NCBI GenBank assembly: GCA_017626655.1
Contig: JAGAIH010000213.1
Span: 1-16,551, forward strand
DNA: 16,551 bases
Source of the DNA: Clostridia bacterium
GTDB lineage: Bacteria > Bacillota_A > Clostridia > Oscillospirales > CAG-272
Reading direction: 5' to 3'
In this document: piece by piece, positions 1 through 8,900 of the stretch
How the letters are laid out: each line of letters opens with the position of its first letter
Numbering within the stretch: the first letter of the stretch is position 1
Notes under the pieces: generated by a model
What the model was told of the DNA's origin: nothing
Seen by the model: the letters and a program-made list of their open reading frames with translations, nothing else
Database searches by the model: none
Program-made: the position numbers and the translations under genes

Positions 1-3000
1 GTCGCTCTCGGGACCGTTCTTGGGCTCGGGAATGGTGTAGATCATCTTACCCTCGCCGTCGAAGCTGTAGTAGCCGGCGTACAGAGGCAGACCGGTCACC
101 CTCAGATCGGCGTTCGTCAGGTATACAGACTTGTTGACCACATACTTGTGGAAGTCGCTGACGTAGTAGAAGTCGCCCTCAAACTCGACCAGCTGGTATG
201 CCTTGACCTGCACACCATTGATGTAGAAGTGACCGTTCTTGTGAGGACCGTGCTCAAAGACCATCTTACCGTCTGCACCGAAGTTGTAGGTACCGATGGT
301 GATGGGCTCGTTGTTCGGCCAGGTCATGCCATTGGTCTCGCTCACGTACTGAGAGCGGTTCTTGATCGCGTAACCAACACGCTCAAAGCCGACGCCCATC
401 TCAAAGTAGTAGTAGTCGCCGTCCACGCACCAGAAGCCGAACTGGGTGATACCGTCCTTGCAATAGTAGAGATCGCCGTTGACCTCATACAGACCGTCTG
501 CGGGATGGAGATCCTTGTCGGTGCCGCCGTCCACGCCAAAGTCGAACCAGACGGGATCGGTGTCAGGATTCGCCTTAATGAAGCGAATGCCGGTGTACAT
601 ATAGGTATTCGTACCGAAGTAATAATCCTTACCATCGATCTCAACCCATGCGCGAGCGTAGAAGCCGGGGCCGTAGCTGTACCGGGTACCCTCAGCGGTC
701 TTGACCCATGCGCCGGCGGTCTCGCCCCTATCGTTGAAGACGTAGGTGATACCACCAATGGTCTTCTTCTCGCCAATGTACAGCTTGTAGTCGCTGCCGG
801 CGTAGCAGTAGCCCCTGTCAGCGGTCTGCCAACCGGTCTTCAGCTCACCGTTGATGGAGTAGTACAGGGCGCCGTTCATTGCGAAGATACCGGTGCCGGA
901 GTAGTACACCTCGTCGCAGACAGAGCAGATGAACTGATTGCCGACCAGCTCATAGGCGTGACCCAGAGGCTCCCGGATGGTGCCCCAATCCACGACGGAC
1001 TGGCAGGTCTCGCAGTAGGTGCGGCCGGTGTAGCCACTCTCACCGCAGGTGGGAGCCACGTCGGGCAGAGTCACGAGCTGGGCGTCATGGACGTGGTAGG
1101 GAGAAGAAATGGTGGTCAGCTCGGTATCCACGACGATGCTGCCGCTGAAGGAGTGAGCGGACTTATCGTTCAGGATAGCGGAGCCGTAGACCACGTCGAC
1201 CTCGATGTCGACCACGGGCTTGTTGCCCAGCTGCGAGACAGGGAGATACTCCTCGGTCACGTAGTTATAGCGGTCGTAGGTCCAGACGCGGACGGGGATG
1301 TACACGATGGTACCGGCCTCAGCGGCAGCGCCGCCGACAGCCTCGATCTCCACGGTCAGGAGCTTGGAGATCTCGTTGTAATCGAAGGTAGCCTTGAAGC
1401 CCTCGGCCACGATGGCGCCGACGGTCTCCCAGGTGTTGGCGGTATTGAGCTTCAGGACCGCGGTCAGGGACTTGACAGCGGACAGATCCTCGGCCTTGAT
1501 ACCGATGTAGTAGATGGACTGAGCCTTGGGGGTCTCGCCGGAATCGTTGTAATTGGTCAGACCGATCACAAAGTCACCGGAGGTCACATCGAAGGTGCGG
1601 TACAGGCGAGCGGGGTTGCCCAGCTCGTCCTTGACCTCGAACATAACGGTGTGAGCACCCTGATCGAGGGCCACGTCCTCCTTAGAGGACAGCATGGAGC
1701 CATTGATGGTAGCGGCGATCTCGATGCCGTCCACGAAGATCTTACCGCTGGTCAGATCCAGAGCGGCGTTATCGGTGACGGTAGCGGAGAAGGCGATCTT
1801 GTTGCCATTGATAGCAGCACCGTTCTCCAGAGCGATAGCGGTATCGGAGGTGGAGTAGGTGGGAGCGCTGATGACGGGCAGAACTCTGTCATCCACAGCG
1901 GAGCTGTAGTCCAGAGTAATGTCGTCGATGTAGAAGGTCACCTCATCTGCGGTCTCGGGCTTGACGTAGGTACGGATGAAGGAAGGAGAACGGGAGTTAC
2001 CCTCATCGGTGGCCACGGAAGTGCAGAGGTAGTCGTACTTGGAGATATCGATGGATGCGTAGACCCAGCGGGACTCGGGGATATCTGCGTTGGTAGCCGA
2101 GTTCAGATTGGTCTGCTTGCCGGTAGCGGCAGAGGTGAACATGAAGTGATCCTGCTTGCAGGAGTAGGAGCCGTCAGCGTTCTTGACGTAGAGCTGAGAC
2201 TGGAAGGCCAGACCCTTGCCGGCAGAGGGGAATGCGTTCTCGGGGATGTACAGCCACATACCCAAGGTAGTAGCCTTCTTGCCGTTGGCCACGTCGCGAA
2301 GGACGATGACGTCACCGGTGTTGAAGAGGACGTTGTAGGACCAGTTTGCGAAAGAGGCGTCGGTGTTGTCCAGTCTCCAAGCCAGAGCGTAGTTACCGTT
2401 TCTGACCTCACCGCCGAAGGTGGTGGAGGAGATGAAGGTCTTACTGCTCAGGTACTCGTTGAACTGACCGGCCAGAGGATCGGAGCCGACCAGGGTGTTG
2501 TTGACACCGTAGTCCTGAGACCACTTCTTAGCCTCCTCGAAGCCCATGAAGCCGGCTCTGTCGCCGTCCTCAAAGTCGAAGATGACCTCGGAGCCCTTAC
2601 CGAACTCGATGGCGTAGGTCAGAGTGATGTCACCGTAGGTGATGGTGACGTTGACACCGGCGATCTCGGTGTTGGTGGTAGCGGTGAATTTGAAACCGTC
2701 CAGCTCACCGGCTACGCCGTTGGACAAAGTCACGTTAACGGCGTTGGTATCCACGTACACGTTAGCCTCACCGGTCATAGCCACGATGGGCAGGGTAATG
2801 GTGCGAACCTTATCAGCCGTGGAGTAAGGCATCACGGTGGAGGTAGCGGAGAGCTTGAAGACCTCGGGATCGGCGACCACGATGGACTTGGCACCGACCA
2901 CGTTGCCATCGACGACGACCTGCACGTCCACGATACCCTTCTTACCGTTGGAGATGAACTTGCCATCCTCAATGATACCGAAGGAAGTGTCGGACAGAGC

Positions 3001-4113
3001 CCAGACAGCGTCAGCAGGCATGTCCATGGCGTAGCCGTGGGTATCGATTGCCTCTGCGCCGAAGGTGTAAGCAGTGTTGGGAGCGAAGATGTCGTAACCG
3101 GCGGTCACGTTGACGGTGTCCAGAATACCGGTAGGAGCGACATTGGAAGCCACGAAGATACCGTGAGCGGTAGGACGCTGTGCGCCGTCGCAGGGAACCG
3201 AACGCATGGTGAAGTCATCCTCACCGACGCGCTTGGTCAGGAAGGTGGAGGAACCGCCGCCGTCGCAGTTGGCAGCCCACTGGCAACCCAGAGCCAGCAT
3301 GGCCTCGCCCTCCTCGTAGTTACAGAAACCAACCGAGTTGTTGGCACCGCGGCCGTCATTCATACAAATGACCAGCGTACCGTCTGCCTTAACGCCGACC
3401 ATGGAACGGGCAGCGGGAGCGGAGGTGCGCTCCTCGGTCTTGGAGACCAGCTCGCCGTCCTTAACGACCATACCGAAGGAAACACCCACAGCATGGAGCA
3501 GAACACCGTCAGCCAGATACTGGTTGAACTCGGTTCTGTTGAAGGCCTTGACATCGCAAGAGATGTTGCCCTCTGCATCCTGGAACACATACAGGATGGA
3601 GGAAGAGGGAGAGGTCTTACCCTTCACGCTGAGATCCTGACCGTTGTAGACCAGGACACGGGGCGCATAGGTGTCGTAGTAGAGGTCGGTGTTCATGCCG
3701 CCGACGATGTTGTATCCGAGGGTGTCCTCGTAATACTTGGCCATGTCGGTCAGCTCCTTATGAGACCAGTTGGCCTCATCGGTCAGATCCTTATCGATCT
3801 GATTGTAGCCGGGAACGATGGAAACGTCGGGGTTAGACGGATCAACCTCAATTACGTGGATGACCTGTCTACGGTTACCTGCCTGGTTGTTCAGAACGAT
3901 CTCTGACTCAACAGCAGCACCGGGAACGAGCACGTAATCCTTCTTAGAGATTACGTTGTAGTAACCATTGGTACCGAAGGTATCACCATCGTAAACAACG
4001 TTGTTGTCTGCCCAGTTCGGAATGGATGCGAACGCAGACAGAGGAACGATGCTTACAATCATGAGTACCGTCAGAAGAACGGCTACCGAGCGGGTGATTG
4101 CTTTGCAGTTCAT
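1..4113 (-). CDS. Giant secreted phosphodiester glycosidase-family (NAGPA) protein, C-terminus cut by window edge
   Basis: The frame is open from an ATG at 4113 to the left edge, giving 1371 codons with no stop. The start has AAAGGAG seven bases upstream and opens a signal peptide (MNCKAITRS, then a hydrophobic core, cleavage near AFA-S, residue 29). Residues about 55-325 form a phosphodiester glycosidase domain (PF09992) with NDGRG at 252-256, CDGGGSS at 283-289 and QRPTAHGIF near 312. Next come a Big/Ig-like module (about 326-420), another beta module, a carbohydrate-binding-like sandwich (about 512-740, from FDFEDGD to YIDDITLDYSS), an Ig-like module (745-845) and a possible cohesin-like fold (845-1000). 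A four-Cys module (C1034xxC1037, C1063xxC1066) precedes aromatic repeats ending in 'GKM(V/I)', like cell-wall or glucan-binding repeats. The family cleaves glycosyl phosphodiesters; the substrate here is unknown. Wall-located action on the polymer made by the upstream operon is inferred. It is a paralogue of the gene at 9895. Confidence 0.88.
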   Translation of the reverse strand, partial: MNCKAITRSVAVLLTVLMIVSIVPLSAFASIPNWADNNVVYDGDTFGTNGYYNVISKKDYVLVPGAAVESEIVLNNQAGNRRQVIHVIEVDPSNPDVSIVPGYNQIDKDLTDEANWSHKELTDMAKYYEDTLGYNIVGGMNTDLYYDTYAPRVLVYNGQDLSVKGKTSPSSSILYVFQDAEGNISCDVKAFNRTEFNQYLADGVLLHAVGVSFGMVVKDGELVSKTEERTSAPAARSMVGVKADGTLVICMNDGRGANNSVGFCNYEEGEAMLALGCQWAANCDGGGSSTFLTKRVGEDDFTMRSVPCDGAQRPTAHGIFVASNVAPTGILDTVNVTAGYDIFAPNTAYTFGAEAIDTHGYAMDMPADAVWALSDTSFGIIEDGKFISNGKKGIVDVQVVVDGNVVGAKSIVVADPEVFKLSATSTVMPYSTADKVRTITLPIVAMTGEANVYVDTNAVNVTLSNGVAGELDGFKFTATTNTEIAGVNVTITYGDITLTYAIEFGKGSEVIFDFEDGDRAGFMGFEEAKKWSQDYGVNNTLVGSDPLAGQFNEYLSSKTFISSTTFGGEVRNGNYALAWRLDNTDASFANWSYNVLFNTGDVIVLRDVANGKKATTLGMWLYIPENAFPSAGKGLAFQSQLYVKNADGSYSCKQDHFMFTSAATGKQTNLNSATNADIPESRWVYASIDISKYDYLCTSVATDEGNSRSPSFIRTYVKPETADEVTFYIDDITLDYSSAVDDRVLPVISAPTYSTSDTAIALENGAAINGNKIAFSATVTDNAALDLTSGKIFVDGIEIAATINGSMLSSKEDVALDQGAHTVMFEVKDELGNPARLYRTFDVTSGDFVIGLTNYNDSGETPKAQSIYYIGIKAEDLSAVKSLTAVLKLNTANTWETVGAIVAEGFKATFDYNEISKLLTVEIEAVGGAAAEAGTIVYIPVRVWTYDRYNYVTEEYLPVSQLGNKPVVDIEVDVVYGSAILNDKSAHSFSGSIVVDTELTTISSPYHVHDAQLVTLPDVAPTCGESGYTGRTYCETCQSVVDWGTIREPLGHAYELVGNQFICSVCDEVYYSGTGIFAMNGALYYSINGELKTGWQTADRGYCYAGSDYKLYIGEKKTIGGITYVFNDRGETAGAWVKTAEGTRYSYGPGFYARAWVEIDGKDYYFGTNTYMYTGIRFIKANPDTDPVWFDFGVDGGTDKDLHPADGLYEVNGDLYYCKDGITQFGFWCVDGDYYYFEMGVGFERVGYAIKNRSQYVSETNGMTWPNNEPITIGTYNFGADGKMVFEHGPHKNGHFYINGVQVKAYQLVEFEGDFYYVSDFHKYVVNKSVYLTNADLRVTGLPLYAGYYSFDGEGKMIYTIPEPKNGPESD

Positions 4114-4351
4114 GTTGAAACTCCTTTGCAAATTATTAATATCAGCGCGCAAGGCGATGATACCAATAGGTCCGTCCGGAAAGAACACGGATACGAGCCG
4201 AATCCGAGATCGGAAAGCGGCACTTCCTGCTGGGAAGTGTCGAAACCCCCAAGGGTGTGATCTCTGTTAGAAGGGCGTGCTCCGGAAAGGCGCGCCGCAC
4301 CCTCTCGCCTCCGGAGGAGACGAGAGGGGCTCATATGCTGAAAGAATGGGA
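4114..4351 (-). other. Intergenic leader between the two giant genes, with two hairpins
   Basis: This 238-base gap is much longer than the other spacers of the locus. Read on the minus strand it has one inverted repeat, CCTCTCG/CGAGAGG (4301-4327), just after the upstream frame ends, and a second, CACTTCC/GGAAGTG with a five-base loop (4221-4239). Neither is followed by a clear U-run, so I do not call a terminator. An AT-rich patch (TATTAATAATTT, about 4131-4142) lies just before the ribosome binding site of the gene at 4113 and could be part of a -10 region, but no good -35 sits at normal spacing. The gap could allow separate or attenuated expression of the second giant gene. Confidence 0.4.
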
Positions 4352-5404
4352 TCAGCGCTGGATGAGCTTACCGTCGGCGTCGAAGTAATAGTATCCCTTC
4401 AGGATAGGATCACCGTTCAGCCAACAAAGATCGTTGACCTTTTCCACAAAGAAGGAGCCGTTTGCCACAGGGCGGGCATCCTCGCCAATGTAGTAGTACT
4501 CGCCGTTCTCAAAGATCAAGCCTGCATCAGGCACAGCGACGTTATCCACGTAGTAGATCCCATCGACCAGACCGTTCTTGATCTCGGGAACGATCATCTT
4601 ACCCTCGGCGTCGAACTCGTAGTTGCCGGATCTAAGCTCCAGACCCACGGAGCGCAGCATGGAGGAGGACAGGTAATAGGTCTTATTGGTGATGTACTTG
4701 TTGAAATCACCAATGTAGTAGTAGTTACCGTCGAACTCGATCAGCTGGTAGGCTGTCTGCTTGACATCGTCGATGTAGAAGAAACCGTCTGCCTGAGGGC
4801 CGTTCTTGGGCTCGGGAATAATCATCTTACCCTCAGTGTCGAACTCATAGTTACCGGAACGCAGATTCAATCCGGCAGCCTGTAGCTCAGAAGAGGACAG
4901 ATAATGGGTCTTGTTGATGATGTACTTGTTGAAATCACCAATATAGTAGTAGCTGCCATTGAACTCGATCAGCTGGTAAGCCGTCTGCCTAACGTCGTCG
5001 ATGTAGAAGAAGCCGTCGCTGTCGGGGCCGTTCTTGGGTTCGACGAGGACGTAGATCATCTTACCCTCGGCGTCAAACTCGTAGTTGCCGGAGGGCAGAT
5101 TCAGGCCAAGGGCCTTCAGGGTGGAGGAGGACAGGTACCAGGTATCGTTGACGAGATACTTGTTGAAATCGGCGATGTAGTAGTACGAGCCGTTGAACTC
5201 GACCAGCTTGTAACCCGTCTGCTTGACGTCGTCGATGTAGAAGAAGCCGTCTGCCTGAGGACCGTTCTTGGGCTCGGGAATAATCATCTTACCCTCGGCG
5301 TCGAACTCGTAGTTACCGGAGGGCAGGTTCAGACCGAAGGCCTTCAGGGTAGAGGAGGACAGGTACCAGGTATCGTTGACGAGATACTTGTTGAAATCGG
5401 CGAT
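4352..5404 (-). pseudogene. In-frame 3' remnant of the giant protein gene: C-terminal wall-binding repeats after the nonsense codon
   Basis: This continues the frame of the gene at 9895 directly after TAA 5405-5407 and runs 350 codons to a stop at 4352. It encodes the lost C-terminal repeats of about 76-78 residues, each with FYIDDVKQT, EF(N/D)G(S/N)YYYI and SGNYEFD(A/T)EGKMI blocks, and ends with the cap segment GYYYFDADGKLIQR. An internal ATG at 5287 opens a 311-codon frame, but nothing before it looks like a ribosome binding site and it lacks a signal peptide. Independent translation is therefore unlikely. It would be expressed only by readthrough or reversion, or if the TAA is a sequencing or assembly error. 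Confidence 0.7.
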
Positions 5405-5987
5405 TTAGTAGTACGAGCCGTTGAACTCGACCAGCTTGTAACCCGTCTGCTTGACATCGTCGATATAGAAGTGGCCGTCTGCCTGAGGACCGTTCTTGGG
5501 CTCGGAGATCTCGTAGACCATCTTACCCTCGCCATCGAACTCGTAGTTGCCGGAAGGCAGGTTCAGACCAAAGGCCTTCAAGGTAGAGGAGGACAGGTAC
5601 CAGGTATCGTTGACGAGATACTTGTTGAAATCGGCGATGTAGTAGTACGAGCCGTTGAACTCGACCAGCTTGTAACCCGTCTGCTTGACATCGTCGATAT
5701 AGAAGTGGCCGTCTGCCTGAGGACCGTTCTTGGGTTCGGAGATCTCGTAGATCATCTTACCCTCACCGTCGAACTCATAGTAGCCGGAGGGCAGATTCAG
5801 ACCAAGTGCCTTCAAGGTGGAGGAGGACTGGTACACCTTCTTGTTCACAACGAACTTGTTTCCGTCGGACACATAGTAGTAGTCGCCGTCGTGCTCGTAC
5901 AAGCCATAGGCCTTCATCATAGCACCGTTGACGTACAGATACCCGTTATCCTGGGGACCATCCATGATGATCATCTTACCGTCCGCA
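4366..5987 (-). repeat. Coding tandem repeat of seven units, 219-234 bp each
   Basis: The 'atcttacc' block (encoding GKM/GKL) recurs at about 5974, 5755, 5521, 5287, 5059, 4825 and 4597, with a final variant at 4366. The unit lengths are 219, 234, 234, 228, 234, 228 and 231 bp, all multiples of three, so the reading frame is kept. The two units between 5287 and 5755 are the most alike: 5348-5500 and 5582-5734 differ at one base only, the base that makes the stop codon. The gene at 4113 carries related repeats at the left edge of the window. Such arrays expand and contract by recombination and are easily misassembled. Confidence 0.9.
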
Positions 5988-8900
5988 CCGAACTCATAAT
6001 AACCGGAGAGAACGGGAGTGCCGTCAGCCCAGGTTGCTCCGTTGGTGTCGGTAACGTACAGCCCCTCATTCTTAAGGGCATAACCCACACGGTGGAAGCC
6101 GATTCCGCCCTCGAAATAGTAGTAATCCCCATCGACATACTGGAAGCCTAACTGCGTGATACCGTCCTTGCAGTAGTAGAGATCACCGTTGAATTCATAC
6201 AGACCGTCTGCGGGATGAGCGTTGCGGTCAGTTGCGCCGTCCTCGCCGAAATCAAACCACTCAGGGTCGGTATTGGGGCTCTGCTTGACGAAGCGGATAC
6301 CTGTGTACATATAGTTGTCGGTACCGAAGTAGTAGGTCTTACCGTCGATCTCTCTCCAGGAGCGCACGTAGAAACCGGGGCCGAAGCTGTAGCGGCTACC
6401 CTTTTCATCGACCACCCAGGCACCCGTATTCATGAGACCCGTCTCCTCGTCGAAGGGATAGGTCACACCGTTTACGGTGTAGTCGCCCTTGGCGGCCTTG
6501 TAATCGCTCTTGAAGTAGAAATAACCGTAAGCATTGGACTGCCAGCCGCGAGCCAGCTTGCCGTCCATGAGGTAGAAGGTATCGCCGTCCACGTTGATAA
6601 CGCCGGTACCGGTAATGGTCTCGTCACAGTCTCTACAAACGATGGAGGTGATGTAGACCATGTAGTCGTGACCGTGAGCAGGCAGGGTGATACCCCAATC
6701 CACGACGGATGCGCAGACGTCGCACCAAGTTCTGCCGGTGTAGCCAGCCTCGGTACAAGTGGCCTCCTTATCCTCCATAGCATGGGGAGTATGAACGTGG
6801 GCGGTGCCCTTCTCGTTGCGGTAGGCAACATCCATGTTGGCGGAGTTGGTGTAGATTTCGGTATCGACCTGGAACTCCTCGTTGGAGAAAGTGTTCAGCG
6901 CGTCGGTGTCATAGCCGTCCACATACGTGATAACACCCTTGTCGACGTCAACCTTCAGGTCGTGGGGCCAGAGCTTGTAGGTCTTCCAGAAGGTCTCGGC
7001 GGTGTAGCCGGGGATCTTCATATCTGCGTCGAAGGATACGATGCGGATCGGCAGCTTGGCCAGGACAGCCTCACCGGTCTGATCGTTGACACCCGTACGG
7101 CTGATGGTAATGGTAGCGGAGTTGTTCTCTTCGTCGATGGTGTACTCAGCGGTAAAGCCCTCAGCCAGCACCATGTGATCCAGCTCCCAATGGTTAACAC
7201 CGTTCAAATCGATTACGGTATTCACCTGCTGAATGGTCTCGATATCGGTAGCGACCATATCCATCCAGAACACCGAGCCGCCCAGCAGACGGTCCAGAGT
7301 CGCATCGGCAGGCACCACGTGAATGGTGGAGGCATCCACACCCGACTCGACCTTAACGAGACGGATCTTCACGGACTTGTTGCCCATCATGTCGCAGATC
7401 TCGAACTTCACGCGGTGGTATCCGTCGGCCACAGCCAAATCGGAAATCTTGATCTGACCGTTTTCATAGGTGCACTCGACCTCAACGCCGTCCACGTAAG
7501 CCTTAGCAGACTTGGGGTTGATCCCGGTGTAATTGTACAGGGGAGTCTTTTCGCCCGTAGCGGCCACGCGCTCGATGCACTCAGCCACGTTGGCGGTTAT
7601 GTTCAAAATGTTGGAGGCGGTGGTCACGACCTCGCGCTTCTTCATCTCCAGAGCGGAGCCGCCTGCCTCGTTGAGGTAGATCTTATCGAACACGGGAGCC
7701 TCGCGGTCCACGACGGCGTCGGAATAGTCAATGGTAAAGCTATCCAGATAGTAGGTCATGGGGCCGTTGATGGAGCCGTTATTCATCCACAGGGAGTTAT
7801 TGATGGCCTTGTGGAAGATGATGGCGATGAAGAAATCGCCTCGGGGGCCGGTGGGATTAGCGGGATCCACGTTCCACTGATCGCCCAGCAGGACCTTCTC
7901 CTGCCCGCTGAGATCCATGGTCAGGTAATGCCAGCCGGACTCGTCCACGTTGTAGTAGACGTTCTCGGAGGCCATCATGTTGACCTCGGCCAGGGTGTCG
8001 TAGGTACCGTCACCGTTGGTATCGTAACGGTAGAAGCCCTGCACCCAGCACTGAATGTTATCCTCGGGGACCCAGAGCCAGAAGCCGAGAGCACGGGCGT
8101 TCTCAATGACGATCTGCTCCGAAGGAATACCCAGGCGGACGTAGGCGTACTGCTCGGAATGGACGGCAGAGGAGGAAAGTCCGTTTGTCTCCAAACGCAG
8201 GGAGTAGTTACCGTCGTGCACCTGGCCGTCCTCGCGGGTTGCCAGGGACAGATCGTGGACGAAATCGCGGTGGGGCTCGTTGAGATTTCTCTGCACGATG
8301 GCGACCCACTTATCGAAGCCGTTCTCGAAGTCCTCCAGCACCACCGAATCCTTGCCCAGCTGGAGAAGGACGGAGGCCTTGACCTCGGTATTGAGCGCCA
8401 AAGTAGCGGTCACCGTACCCGAAATGTCGGCAGGAGCGGAGGCCTCATCCACGGCCACGAAGTTCAGACCGTCGAAATGACCCAGAGCGTCATTGGTGAT
8501 ATCGAAGATGATATCGTTTCCGCTGAGGGCGACCTCCTTGAGGCCGTTCTCAATGGTCGCCTTGATGGCGATACGGGCGCTCTTGCCGTAAGGAATGGTG
8601 ATTACGGGCTGAACGAAAGCCAGCTCGGTGGGAACCGTGATCTCGAAGGTATGCTCACCGACGACATTCCCGCCGTAAAGCATCTGCGCCGTTACGGAGC
8701 CCAGGGTACCGTTGGATACGAACACACCGTTCTCGATGATGCCCATACTGTCATCGGTCAGAGCCCAGGTCACGTCGGCAGGGATCTCGGTCTTATTACC
8801 GACGGCATCGGTGCCAACAGCGTTGAGCTGAACCGAGGAACCGGGCGTATAGTAGTCATAATCGGTGCTCAGGGTCGCACGGGCAAACTCACCGTCAGCG

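Noticed and set aside
148..3906. 1252-codon open frame on the plus strand
   Set aside because: It lies in exact codon register opposite the large secreted protein gene. The sense gene avoids TTA, CTA and TCA, so the antisense stays open by codon bias. The product is a Val/Gly/Asp-rich string with no domain and no ribosome binding site.
4301..4327. Intrinsic terminator after the giant gene
   Set aside because: The stem is good, but no U-run follows on the minus strand.
4366..5987. CRISPR-like periodicity
   Set aside because: The period is 219-234 bp, the whole unit is conserved, it keeps reading frame, and there are no spacers or cas genes.
4904..6151. Plus-strand repetitive 415-codon frame
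   Set aside because: It is antisense to the coding tandem repeats, and its repetition is inherited from the opposite strand.
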